Below are positions 21,401 to 29,590 of a stretch of DNA of 64,000 nucleotides, one piece after another. Origin of the DNA: Rostratula benghalensis. Its lineage: Eukaryota; Chordata; Aves; Charadriiformes; Rostratulidae. The stretch spans positions 422,167-486,166 of the forward strand of contig VXAI01000115.1 of assembly GCA_013399305.1 (NCBI GenBank). The letters are read 5' to 3'. Made by a program: the position numbers and the translations under genes. Each line of letters opens with the position of its first letter. Position 1 is the stretch's first letter. Under the pieces are notes generated by a model. It was not told the DNA's origin and ran no database searches. It saw only the letters and a program-made list of their open reading frames with translations.

Positions 21401-23486
21401 TCAGATCTCCTTTTCGCCAGAATGCTACAAAATCGCATTTTGAAATCTTTCTTCCTCCATTCGGTGCTGGATGGTGACCATTTACACTGAGCTTAGTTAT
21501 GTTATTCAGCGTGAATATGGAAATAGTTGTGCCAGCCATTCTCACCACATTATCTATATTCTGTACTAGCTCTGTTTCACAGGACAGAACCAAACACTGC
21601 TGGGAGCAGACAGTGACTACACGGACACGTAAGAGGTGTGCCCTTAAACACCGCCTGGGCGAGTGCTCCGTATTAAGCTCCAAACTAAAGATTGTCAAAA
21701 AGAAAAGCCAGCACCACCATGGTTTTGCCATACTTACTACTGCCTTGTGACAACAAGCTACTGGCACTGTCTCTCCAGCACTGAGCCTGCTAACGAAGCA
21801 CACATGTCAAGACTTGTCTGACTGAAGCATAAAACATCTCCTCAGATGAGTCCCTCCCTTGCCTGTGCTCTGTGTGTGTGTCTCTGTGTACACACACACT
21901 CTCTTTCTGTCCCATCTTCTCCCTAGAGCATCATACCATTAACAGGAACACACTGTGCAGTATCAAACTTCATCTGGACACCGAGAAAATCCACTTCCCA
22001 CTGCTAAATCAGTGCCAGATACTCTCTGCAATGAGAACAGCCTATCCAAAGCAGCGCGGAGAGGAGGTGTAAAGTAATTTGGAAGAATAAGCCAAGCTTA
22101 GTAAAGCAAGACAACTGCATCCACATGCTGGCTAAAGTAGGGAGGAAGACTGCAGTGAGAGTCAGCCTTCAGAAGACTGGAAAAGTCAGCTCTGTGGTGT
22201 GAGGGCTGTGACTGTGTGAATCCACGCTTCGTGTGAGAAGTGCAGGGGTACCACGTTCCCATACACATGCTCTTGGGGTGCTGTAGTGACAGGTACTGAA
22301 CCTACTGATTCCAAAATGCTGACCGAGCTGAATATGGCCCAAAAGGGTTAAAGTGTGTTTGGGACCTACTTCTTCCATGAACCCCCTATTCAGACATATG
22401 GCGTGACATCAAGGGATTATAAATACAGCTGGGATGGGAAACTGAAAGAGGGATGCTGAAGTGTCCAGACAAAGAAGCCATAGCCTTATGTCACGCTGGT
22501 CTTGCTTTGTGGCTTGCAGCCATGCCAGCAGCTGGGCCAATCACCCAGACCATCCTCACCCAGACCATCCTCACCCAGACCATCCTCGCGGTGGCATGTG
22601 TAACTGCACAGCACTGACACAGCCCTTGCACAGCCTGAGTGCTGGTCACCCCGTGTGGCACGCAGTCATTCACCTAATGGTTCTGGTTCCTCCTCCTCCC
22701 TGCGGCTTCCCCAGCTGTGCAGGCAGCTGGAACCCAGCTGCAGATGGATGGAAGGAGAGCGGGAGGGCAGAGCCGGACAGCCCACCCAAAACTTCCGCGG
22801 CGGCTCGGCGCCCTTACCGTCTCAGGGTCGTTCTCAAAGACCTCCCGGGCCTCCTCCTTGCTGCAGTGCTCCTCCACGCACTCCCTCTCCAGGTGCCCTT
22901 GCTTGGTCTCCTCGAAGATCTGGTAGGCTCGCCGCTGCCTCTGCCGCAAGAACTGGGAAGCCTCCGAGGCGCGCAGCAGCACGGCTGGGCCACCGATCGC
23001 CGGGTCGGCGGGGGTCGGGGGGGGCGAGGAGGGGGAGGAGGAGAGGAGCAAGAGGAAGGGGAGGCAGCGGTGAAGAGCTGAGCCCTCCTGGCCGCTCCGC
23101 TCCGCACCCCTCCCCGCCCCGCACAACCAAACCGCCCGGCCGGGCGAGGGGGCATCCACCGCCCCGCCGTGAGGCACCGAGCCCCCTCCCTACCCAGCGC
23201 CCACCCCCTCCCGCGGGTCACCGCGACCTTGCCGCAGCCCCACAAGCCTGCGACCCCGCCGCCGCTTTCCCCACCGCGGCCGCGAAGCTGCTCACCACCC
23301 CCCGTTCCCTTTCCACCCTCCACCCCAGCAACTCCCGAGCCCCTCACACACACGGGGGGCGGTGGGGGATGCTCGCCCCCCTCTGCCCACCCCCCCCCAG
23401 CATCTGCACTACTCACTCTGCCAGGAGTCCGCCGCCAGCAGGACGAGCAGCAGGGCGGCCCCGAGGGGCGCCGCGGGATGCGGCAT
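371..23486 (-). CDS. GAS6: GAS6, 5' part (exons 1-7; partial, continues left of window)
   Basis: This is a secreted vitamin-K-dependent ligand. In the known family the C-terminal laminin-G domains bind the TYRO3/AXL/MERTK receptors, and the Gla domain bridges to phosphatidylserine. Joining seven exons (23417-23486, 22818-22984, 8854-8878, 7984-8046, 3349-3471, 2314-2433, 371-496) gives about 231 residues without a stop. The order is signal peptide (1 to about 22), propeptide ending RQRR (39-42), Gla domain (43-79), aromatic stack (80-87), Cys loop (89-106), EGF1 (110-149), EGF2 (150-189) and EGF3 (190-231). Intron phases are 1,0,1,1,1,1,1, as in the protein S/GAS6 family. Exon sizes of 25, 123, 120 and 126 nt fit that family. 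GAS6 is preferred over PROS1 because the loop lacks a thrombin-sensitive region and EGF3 carries [12 protein letters not shown]4 and the LG domains are outside the window. Family assignment is very secure; the exact paralogue is strongly supported. Confidence 0.95.
497..2313 (-). other. GAS6 intron 6
   Basis: A 1.8-kb intron between the EGF2 and EGF3 exons. It holds only short spurious ORFs without domain signatures. No CR1 or other repeat was recognised. Confidence 0.85.
2314..2433 (-). CDS. GAS6: GAS6 exon 6: calcium-binding EGF-like domain 2
   Basis: This 120-nt exon, phase 1 at both ends, encodes residues 151-189. With the split Asp150 it begins DIDEC, the calcium-binding EGF signature. 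Cysteines are at 154, 161, 165, 174, 176 and 188. Asn167 sits in the C-x-N-x4-Y-x-C-x-C hydroxylation pattern. [15 protein letters not shown] matches the NGGC..IC.NKPGS pattern of EGF2 in GAS6 and protein S. The acceptor is TTTTGATGCAG; the donor is GTAAGC (2308-2313). Confidence 0.95.
2434..3348 (-). other. GAS6 intron 5, with a possible ancient amniote repeat relic
   Basis: A 0.9-kb intron. Around 2915-2973 the plus strand (GCTGAAGTCAGC, then GCCTGGATTTCACC) resembles an old dispersed amniote motif that pairs 'TGAAGTCAATGG' with 'CAGGATTTCACC'. The match is from memory and weak; I cannot name the family. Confidence 0.45.
3349..3471 (-). CDS. GAS6: GAS6 exon 5: EGF-like domain 1
   Basis: This 123-nt exon, phase 1 at both ends, encodes residues 110-149. 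The six cysteines are at 114, 119, 127, 136, 138 and 147. It carries the beta-hydroxylation pattern C-x-D-x4-F-x-C-x-C, with Asp129 as the likely modified residue (known chemistry for this family). It lacks the N-terminal D-x-D/N-E calcium motif, as expected of EGF1. The acceptor is AAATCAG with a weak pyrimidine tract; the donor GTAATT (3343-3348) is weaker than its neighbours. Confidence 0.94.
3472..7983 (-). other. GAS6 intron 4
   Basis: A 4.5-kb intron between the loop exon and EGF1. It is AT-rich with homopolymer runs near 4147-4167 (T) and 7620-7636 (A). A short stretch near 6170-6360 has more CpG than its surroundings, but no exon could be read there. No recognised transposon. Confidence 0.8.
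7984..8046 (-). CDS. GAS6: GAS6 exon 4: disulphide loop between Gla and EGF1
   Basis: This 63-nt exon has acceptor TTCTTCAG and donor GTAAGC (7978-7983), with phase 1 in and out. It reads [10 protein letters not shown], then [10 protein letters not shown], and matches the human GAS6 segment CINKYGSPYT with its second Cys near the end. C89 and C106 should form the loop. Protein S has a longer thrombin-sensitive region here with cleavable Arg residues in a different setting, so this exon is the best evidence for GAS6 over PROS1. I found it by searching intron 3-4 sequence for the motif; no ATG-initiated ORF covers it in frame. Confidence 0.92.
8047..8853 (-). other. GAS6 intron 3
   Basis: A 0.8-kb intron between the 25-nt microexon and the loop exon. 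AT-rich, with a T-run near 8499-8510. Nothing else recognised. Confidence 0.85.
8854..8878 (-). CDS. GAS6: GAS6 exon 3: 25-nt aromatic-stack microexon
   Basis: The exon encodes EYFYPKYL plus one base, the hydrophobic stack that closes the Gla domain. A 25-nt exon here is diagnostic of vitamin-K-dependent proteins. The acceptor reads CTCCTACAG and is preceded by a run of 23 T (8891-8913 as A on the plus strand); the donor is GTGAGT (8848-8853). The first residue is Glu (mature 38), where human GAS6 and protein S have Asp, a conservative change. It is too short for ordinary ORF finding, so the splice sites and the phase fit (0 in, 1 out) decide it. Confidence 0.93.
9022..9270 (+). mobile_element. 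CR1 LINE 3' fragment
   Basis: The plus strand reads the C-terminal end of the CR1 ORF2 region ([12 protein letters not shown], then [14 protein letters not shown] in shifted frames) followed by the CR1 3' UTR 'GGTCCCTTCCAACTCTAACC' and a single ATTCTATG tail. It is 5'-truncated, and frameshifts show it is dead. It lies antisense to GAS6 in intron 2, just upstream (in gene order) of the 25-nt exon. Confidence 0.9.
10728..10817. repeat. (TTCC)n / (TCCC)n microsatellite
   Basis: A pyrimidine-only tetranucleotide tract in GAS6 intron 2, starting as mixed CCCT/CCTT units and becoming pure TTCC repeats. It ends at a gap, so its full length is unknown. Confidence 0.95.
10818..10851. other. Assembly gap (34 N)
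   Basis: A run of N that follows the (TTCC)n tract, most likely an unresolved continuation of that repeat. Confidence 0.98.
13031..13143 (+). mobile_element. CR1 LINE 3' UTR fragment
   Basis: A short CR1 tail: the segment GATTGGACCAGATGACCTCC and then CCACCCTGTGATTCTG match the CR1 3' UTR of a subfamily that uses 'GATGACCTCCAGAGG'. 5'-truncated; antisense to GAS6. Confidence 0.8.
18045..18129 (+). mobile_element. Diverged CR1 LINE 3' UTR fragment
   Basis: The sequence GACTGGACTTGATGGGTGGA, then CCTTTCAGCCTGAGTTACTC and TGTGATTCT, follow the CR1 3' end with substitutions and a small insertion. An older copy; antisense to GAS6. Confidence 0.65.
19137..19157 (+). repeat. A21 homopolymer
   Basis: A pure A-run in intron 2. 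It could be a retroposed poly(A) tail, but no recognisable body precedes it. Confidence 0.85.
19412..19549. repeat. Near-perfect 47-bp inverted repeat with 44-nt spacer
   Basis: Arm 1 is 19412-19458 (begins CTGAAGCAACGGAAGG, ends GATAGGTAAA). Arm 2 is 19503-19549 (begins TTTACCTATAGCAGAG, ends TTGCTTCAG). They are reverse complements over 47 bp with one mismatch (C/A in CTATCG versus CTATAG). The spacer is 19459-19502. The transcript of GAS6 intron 2 would fold here into a long hairpin. No known transposon termini were recognised. Confidence 0.95.
20775..20905 (+). mobile_element. CR1 LINE 3' fragment
   Basis: It reads GATGGGGCTCTGAGCAACCT, then GAAACTCGATGATCTTTAAG, and ends with repeated near-octamers of ATTCTATG/ATTCCATG. 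A 5'-truncated CR1 copy, antisense to GAS6 in intron 2. Confidence 0.9.
22542..22586 (+). repeat. 15-bp tandem repeat, three exact copies
   Basis: The unit CACCCAGACCATCCT is repeated three times without change in the 3' shore of the CpG island, in intron 2 near the exon 2 donor. It makes a short open reading repeat on both strands by chance. Confidence 0.95.
22818..22984 (-). CDS. GAS6: GAS6 exon 2: propeptide and Gla domain
   Basis: This 167-nt exon encodes residues 24-79. The propeptide resembles that of GAS6 ([13 protein letters not shown]) and ends in the furin-type site RQRR at 39-42. The Gla domain that follows has Glu at mature positions 6, 7, 14, 16, 19, 20, 25, 26, 29, 32 and 36, with the Cys17/Cys22 pair, so all the usual carboxylation positions are present. 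Carboxylation by GGCX and calcium-dependent phospholipid binding are known for the family. The acceptor is CCCAG after a long C/T tract; the donor is GTAAGG (22812-22817). The intron after it is phase 0. Confidence 0.95.
22985..23416 (-). other. GAS6 intron 1 (432 nt, GC-rich)
   Basis: A short phase-1 intron within the CpG island. On the transcribed strand the 5' half has several G runs just after the donor; the 3' end is a long C/T tract leading to GTGGCCCAG. The overlapping long ORFs on both strands here are GC-driven shadows. Confidence 0.85.
23417..23486 (-). CDS. GAS6: GAS6 exon 1 coding part: start codon and signal peptide
   Basis: The ATG lies at 23484-23486 and opens 23 codons plus one base: a short polar start, then a Leu/Ala-rich core ([11 protein letters not shown]) and DSWQ, a classic secretory signal. 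The donor after the single split base is GTGAGT (23411-23416). No other ATG is visible between this one and the gap at 23513, and the base at -3 is A, so I take this start. The split base A joins CC of exon 2 to make Thr24. Signal cleavage is probably near AADS/WQ (inferred). Confidence 0.88.
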
Positions 23487-23512
23487 GATGCGGCGGCGGC
23501 GGCGGCTGGGGC

Positions 23513-23618
23513 NNNNNNNNNNNNNNNNNNNNNNNNNNNNNNNNNNNNNNNNNNNNNNNNNNNNNNNNNNNNNNNNNNNNNNNNNNNNNNNNNNNNNNNN
23601 NNNNNNNNNNNNNNNNNN
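23513..23618. other. Assembly gap (106 N) in GAS6 5' UTR/promoter
   Basis: A run of N directly upstream of the start codon, flanked by GGC/GCC-rich repeats on both sides. Its length may be an estimate. GC-rich triplet repeats are a usual cause of such gaps. Confidence 0.98.
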
Positions 23619-23950
23619 GGGCGGCGGCGCCGGCGGGGAGCGCGCTGCTACTGCGGGAGCGCGGCGGCGGGGAGCCCAGCAGGGGAGCCGGGGAGCCGCT
23701 CGCCCGTCCTACCCAATCGCTCGCCAAGTCACCGCGGCACAGGGACACACCTCGCCGGCGGGACAGCGGCCCGGCCCCGCGTACCTGCCCGTGGGCGAGC
23801 GGCGGGGGAGTGCTCGGCGGGAGAAGGGGGGGGGGCAGGGAGTCGGGCCGATGGGCGGACGGCGGCGGCGCCCCGGGGAGGCGATGGGAAGGCTACGCCC
23901 GGACCTCCCATCCTTGTAATAGCTCTGGGGCTCATCACCGGAGAGGGAGA

Positions 23951-25559
23951 AACTGGCACCAAACCCAACCCGGTCCTGCCTGGAATTAGAAACCCGGGCT
24001 CTCCCCCCACCCCAATTACATGTATTTTCTTCACAACTAACATTTTCAGTTTATTCCAGTATTCTAAGATAAAGTCAGGAAAGAGATGGATGTAGTTTAT
24101 ACCCATACATTGCAAGCCATATGTAGTTTCACAGGACATGTCTGACGTGGGAAACCCTGTTAGCTGCACCTCAGAGATGCACTTAGACTACCTATTGCCA
24201 TAGTTTTAAAGCTACCCCTGTTTATTGTAATAAATCAAATAAATGTGGCAGATAACTTGAGTAACACCAAATCTACACATGCTTCAAGATAACTTTAATG
24301 GGTTGTGTGAAAAAAGAAGGGGTCTAGTGTAATTTTAGCATTTAGGCATATCCAATACAGACTTTGTGTCTCCATGATAAATTACTGCAAATGGAAGGTA
24401 ATAAATGTAAATAATGTATTTATATTACATACAGTGGAAGTAAACTACATGAAAACATAAAAGCCAGCTGTTTGTTCAAAGCAAGCATCCCTAGCCTGGT
24501 ATCTTCTCTGTGACAATGGCTAATAGTAGACATATAGGTAAGATGTATAAAAACATATAGACTACCATGGAGTGACCTTTTCTTTCCGTTTTCAGCTTCT
24601 GAATGCAGAGAAATAGCTCTCTTAGGTAAAACTGTGTGCACTGACATGCTAACAGCTGCAAATGTACTTCTTCTCCAGTAATTTGTCAAATAGCATTTTG
24701 ATCCATTGGTACTTCTGGCCTCCAGAAGTGGCAGCAAGGTCCCAAATGTGCCCAAAGGCTAGACAGGAACTCTTTCCTACCAGTTTAAAATCCACTGCTT
24801 AATAATTTTATAGGGTACTTGAATTTTCATCATCTAAGAAATATGCCCTATTTGTTTTCACCATGCTATTTTATATACCTCTCTCATATGCTTTCAGAAC
24901 CATCCCTTTTCCTAAAATATGGAGCTTTGGTCTATTATTTGTTTCCAAACCCCTTCAAACTGGCATTGCTCAAAGAAGTAGTCCCACCATTTCTTGTTCC
25001 TATCCTTTGGTCACATCCACTTCTTGTGCTAGCATGCAGCAAACCCCCTCAGTGTAACCTCACCCCCACCCCCCAAATTACTTTTAATTCAGATCAGTTC
25101 TCCCCCAAGATGCTTCACAGTTGCTCAAGCACCAAAAGGGAGAGGCTTTCAGGGATGGCAGTGAGTAGCCACAAGCAAAGGGAGTGTGGGCCTGCTAATT
25201 TCAGCAGGAGATTTGGCCGAAATGGCTTGTGAAGCTGCAGCTGCAGGCAGAGGTTTCCTAGGACTGGCTGCCACTTTCCCACCTTCATTGTGTGTCCCCC
25301 TGCCTGTGTCTGGAGATGTGACTGTGCCGTTTCAGTTCCCTCAACCTGGCAGGAAACTCTTCCCTTTTTTTAGTGCGTGTGTGTGTGAACCAGCTCAGCA
25401 CCAAGGTGAAGAAGCATGAAGTGGGATCACAGCAGTAATTCCGTAGGCTGCTGTGGTGCCCCTCATACTGAAGGCATCCCCCATCTTTGCCATCTTTGCC
25501 CCCTCCTTCTCTGTATCTTTTCTCTGTATACTTCTTTTCAGATGAAGTAAACAAAACTA
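23951..25559. other. Intergenic sequence upstream of GAS6
   Basis: After the CpG island the sequence becomes AT-rich. The ORFs at 24420-24755 (minus) and 24819-25232 (plus, 137 residues) show no known domain, and splice or codon evidence is lacking, so I leave them out as genes. Confidence 0.7.
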
Positions 25560-26640
25560 CATGCAGTACTCAAGATGTGGGTTTACAGCAGCATTGTCCT
25601 GCTTTTGTCTTACTTTTGTTTTTTTTTCTTATTATTTCCAAATGTTGCCCAGGTTCCTTTTTACTTCCTGACCCCTTCTTTTCAAAGAGTTATGAACAAA
25701 AGGTCCAAGACCTCTTTTCTGAGTGGAGTTGCTATTTTACCAGTGGATACATACAGCGAGGGTTACCTTCCATGAGTGCCTCACTTTGCATGAGTATATA
25801 TTAAATTTCTCTTGTTGTTTATCACTGTGTCACGTTAACAGTGCTATCAAGTGATACAGCCAAGCTAATCTAACAGCCTCTTGCTACCAAAACAGGTTGT
25901 CCCACTCTGCCTTCCCTCTACAGTTTCATCCTGTCCCTGGATGCACAATACTCCCTCCCTGACATTCAAATGGTTTTGTCACTGATGTGACCCCTTGGCC
26001 AGGTGTAATCAGCTTACTAAACCAACGGACAATTCCTTCTTTTTTTTTTCAAAAGCTCTTGTGAAATTATTGATAGCCAGTTTAAGATTTGGCTGTTCAG
26101 ATGAATTTTGTAGTATCTGCCAACTGTCCTCGTGAAATTAAAATTATCCATAAAATTGCTGGTTCTGGAAACTTCTTTGGATTGTGTAATCTAATTATAA
26201 GTTTCCTTTCTTTTAGACCTTTTTATCCTTTTCTTTTTAATCCATACAATACACTTTGAGAGCCTATGGTAAAGATCAGATGAAAATCTTTTTGAAAATC
26301 CAAGAATGTAGTATTATCGGAACCATCCTTATCTATGTAAAAACCACTCCTTGAACCTCTGATGCTTTTGCAAAACACAACATCCTGCTTGATGTGCAAT
26401 GCTGATTCTTCTCCAACATGTCATTCAGTTTAACAATTCTTGTCTTTATTATAGTTTCCAGTAAGTTGTCTGGCACAGACATCAAACACGGATTTGGGTG
26501 AGCCCAGAAGTCCTTTTAACAGTCACATTTTCCACCTTCCATTCTTCTGGCACTACAGCATTTAAGGTAGATTTATGCAATGAGTTACATAAAGCAACAG
26601 TTTAATTTGCTTCGGAATTCATGGCTTTATACCATCTGAT
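25560..26640 (-). mobile_element. Ancient, degraded CR1/L3-type LINE relic (antisense)
   Basis: The plus strand carries, in the right order, blocks that resemble the reverse complement of the reverse-transcriptase region of an old CR1-like LINE: 'CAGTACTCAAGATGTGGG' (25564), 'TTTTGTAGTATCTGCCAACT' (26106), 'GAAAATCCAAGAATGTAGTA' (26295), 'TTATAGTTTCCAGTAAGTTG' (26449) and 'CCACCTTCCATTCTTCTGGC' (26532). The spacing suits one long decayed copy. Recognition is from memory of the repeat, without an alignment; the subfamily is uncertain. No open reading frame remains. Confidence 0.55.
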
Positions 26641-29539
26641 CTCCACTGTCTCAGTTAGGTCTTAGAAATATGCACAAAATTTAATAAATTTTGAAAGAAG
26701 TAATAAAGATATCACTAGAGGGTGTTCATTAAAGACCAAAAATCCAAAAACAATTTGCCAGGTAACAGAACTTGAGTCAGTTATTCTGAATTCTGATGAA
26801 TATCAGCTGGTACCTAATCCCAAAACAAAACCCAAGGTAGCATTTGCCTTTCAGTACAAACTAGTGTGTAGGATGTAGCCAAGTTGCACGAGCATAGTGG
26901 AAGGTGTAAGTGAGAGCAAAGTTCCTTCAGCTTCCTGCAACTAATTACACTTGCAGGTACTAAATTGCAGAATGAAACTAAAACATCCTAAATAGGCCTC
27001 ACAACTGGAGTTGAAGATACTGAGTTACAGAGAAGAGAAAGCAATTCCCAGGTGTGCCCTTTCTTTCTTCCATCCATCATTCATCCAGCCAGGGGCATTA
27101 TGGGGGTGATGGTTCTTTTTGACTTCTGAAGGAAGGCAAAGCTTCTGAAGGAGGGTTTTCCACGTAATGTACTCGTTTGATCTCAAGGAAAATTTGATTA
27201 GATTTATGTCTAAACCACTGCCAAAGTATCTCAGATTTTAGGGATAAGCAACAATTTCACATGCTCATTCCATATTTCACTTCTTACTCTTTTTCCTTCA
27301 AAATTGCTCCAAAGATGGCATTGCGGGTTTTTTTGCCTTTTTTTTTTTTTTCCTATTCTACAAGGAGGGAGGAGTAAAAGGATGAGAGATTGCATCAGAA
27401 TATTGAAACCCCTAAGTTATTGTGGAAGGCAGCATACTTAACTTGCAAATCCCTATGAGAATAAGCAAGCTGATTCCATGATCCTTGACCTGAATGCACT
27501 ACAGGCTGGGCACGTGCCAATTATGCTCAGCGCATTCAGATCTGGGACTTACTGCTTAGTTGTGTGAACTACAACTTGCAGCCTGATGCCAGGAAATAAA
27601 CTGGAGGTTTCAAGGACAGGAAGCTCTGAACTGTCATCACCTCCTTCTGTCTTAGTTCCAGGCCAATGGGATTTCCTTTCAAGAGGTCAAAATAGTGACT
27701 GAAAATGGCTTTAGGCACCAGCAAACCCAAATTGGTCATCTGGGCAGTAATGGTCTCTCTGCAGCAAGCCAGGAAATCTGCAGAATGTGCCACCATCCTC
27801 CACAGGTGGTATCTCAGACTAAATGGCACTGAGCAAAAGCACGAGATCTCCTGCCCCAGTCTACGGTCCATCATGACTCCCTGGTCATTAAATAACACTT
27901 CAGGCCATAGAAGGGATGAGGTGGGCATGGGGGACCAGAGAGTCTGTTCTCTGTGCAATCTGAGTCACCACGATGCAGTTAGAACCGAGCACCTGGGAGG
28001 CTGGAATTCTAATGGGGCTGGTGTATCTGTCATGGCAGGAAGAGTTGGCAGAGAAGAATGAGAAACTGGAAGAGATCTTTACATAACAGACTCTGCTTTT
28101 TACTTCTTACTCCCTTTGAAAAGAACGTCTTTGAAAAGAATAGCTTTGCTTTCCTCCATTTGGGAAAAGACCTCTGGATCCCCGAGACCCAAGTGTTAGA
28201 TTAGGGAGCTAACAGCCCAGTTCCTTTACCACAGGGCTTCCTTTGCATGTCCGTTATCCAGTTGAGGATATTACATCAATGTGTAATAGATTTCTTGAGG
28301 ATAAAATGCCCATCGTACCATCACAAAATGCTTCTATCATATCTCCTTATGATGTTATTTGGAATTAAAATTCTGAAGAGGTTGAAAAATATCTTGATTT
28401 TTACCCACGTGGGAGCAGGCAGAGAAGGGAGTTCACAAACTGGAACCACTGTGGGCAGATAGACTATAATATAAATACTCTAGGACGTTTTCTGATAGGT
28501 GATTTACGTCAAAAAAAGCAGAACCCCAAATACCCTACTGTCTTCACACACACACATAAATTTTGATTGTTTGGAAAAAACATATGCAAAACTCTTATTG
28601 AAACAGTGTCATTTGGAAAAAGTGCGTAGGATCTGCATTTCTGCTTCACCTAAAGATGAAAGATTTCCTGTAGCATTGTGTGGATCTTCCCCAGATGGAT
28701 GTAAGTTAATAAGAAAAAATATGGGTTCCCAGGCTAAAAATTTAAAATTTCTTCTCATCAACAGTAGGAATTGAACCAAGTGCAAGACAGGACCCTTTCA
28801 TGGTACCAGCACAACCCCTGCCACTTGGGAAACCCATGTAGTGGACCAGGCTGGACCTTCTCTTCAAGTGCCGCTGACGCAGGTGAGCTTGGGCCCTTTG
28901 CAGAGCCCATGCTTTCCTTTTAAAAAACAACAGAGTTTGAAACACATCAGCTTCACTTAATGTCAGGCTGTAAAATGATTCAAAATTAATCAAAGTTTTA
29001 AAGTGATTGCACTAATGAGAAGAGAAAGCTGTGAGGGTAAAAAAATTGTATGGAAACCATCTAAGACGATTTTAAGGCACTCAGTGTAACAACAGATGGT
29101 CATGCAGGGCTGTTGAAAGATCTTACTACCACGTGTGAAATCTTATTCAAAGATACAGATTGATGTAGAGTGAGAATAGTAATGAAAACGGATGGTGATG
29201 GAAGAAATATGCAAAATGGTGATGTCAGAAACATGAGAAACTGCAACTAAAACCAATTAGAAGCTGTGCTTTCAATTAGGTTATTTTCAGGTCCCAAGAT
29301 AAATATGAAAAAAATACTCTCCAATCTTCTAAATATAAATCCTTCCTCTAACCACACAAATATGTATTTTTGTTTAGATCAGGCCAACGTTTTTGAGGGA
29401 GGATGTGAAATTTTGTCAAGAAGTCTCCAATAAAGCTAATGATACAAAATTTCTCTTATCCAGTATGTTTGAAATAGACATTTTCTAATAAAACACAGAA
29501 AAGGTCCTATTAAACCACTTAACACTTTTGAGCAATTAC
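26641..29539. other. Intergenic sequence, no gene recognised
   Basis: It contains one 129-residue ORF on the minus strand (27569-27958) and its 118-residue antisense partner (27705-28061). Neither resembles a known protein and neither has a convincing context. A T-run lies near 27339-27351. Confidence 0.65.
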
Positions 29540-29590
29540 AGAATCACAGAATCTTCATGGACTTCGGAGATCATCATGTCCAACCATTAA
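29540..29590 (-). mobile_element. Short CR1 3' end fragment
   Basis: The plus strand reads CAGAATCACAGAATCTTCAT, then GAGATCATCATGTCCAACC, the reverse complement of a CR1 3' end. It is only about 50 bp and is the only recent-looking CR1 piece on the minus strand. Confidence 0.7.

Larger units (their letters stand above)
8879..22817 (-). other. GAS6 intron 2 (13.9 kb, phase 0)
   Basis: The large intron separates the Gla exon from the 25-nt exon. It contains four CR1 3' fragments on the plus strand, a (TTCC)n tract that runs into a gap, a 47-bp inverted repeat at 19412-19549, A-runs at 8891-8913 and 19137-19157, and a 15-bp tandem triplet at 22542-22586. The longest unexplained ORF (21396-21803, minus, 135 residues) matches no family I know and is probably chance. 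The remainder shows no recognisable exon. Confidence 0.85.
22700..23950. promoter_or_regulatory. CpG-island promoter of GAS6
   Basis: Base composition changes sharply to very GC- and CpG-rich sequence over about 1.2 kb, covering exons 1 and 2 and the region upstream of the start codon. GGGCGG/CCGCCC boxes (for example at 23619) suggest Sp1-type sites. A CCAAT element lies at 23713-23717 on the plus strand (inverted relative to the gene), about 230 bp upstream of the ATG. No TATA box is seen. Part of the core promoter and 5' UTR is hidden by the gap at 23513-23618, so the transcription start cannot be placed. Confidence 0.8.

Noticed and set aside
21396..21803. 135-residue minus-strand ORF inside GAS6 intron 2
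   Set aside because: No domain, no suitable splice sites, and it would disrupt GAS6 if included. Treated as chance.
21870..21900. GT/AC-rich palindromic stretch
   Set aside because: Low-complexity (TG)n/(CA)n sequence pairs with itself by composition, so the hairpin is not informative.
371..23486. Assignment of the gene as PROS1 (protein S)
   Set aside because: The loop exon lacks a thrombin-sensitive region and reads KYGSPYT as in GAS6, the propeptide ends RQRR, and EGF3 has CGEAHCKNL.
22461..23919. Long overlapping ORFs (up to 308 residues) on both strands in the GC-rich region
   Set aside because: They are Pro/Arg/Gly-rich, overlap each other on both strands, cross the gap, and coincide with the CpG island. 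The true reading there is GAS6 exons 1 and 2.
27569..28061. 129- and 118-residue ORFs on opposite strands
   Set aside because: They overlap each other almost fully, match no known family, and have no promoter or splice context. Probably chance.
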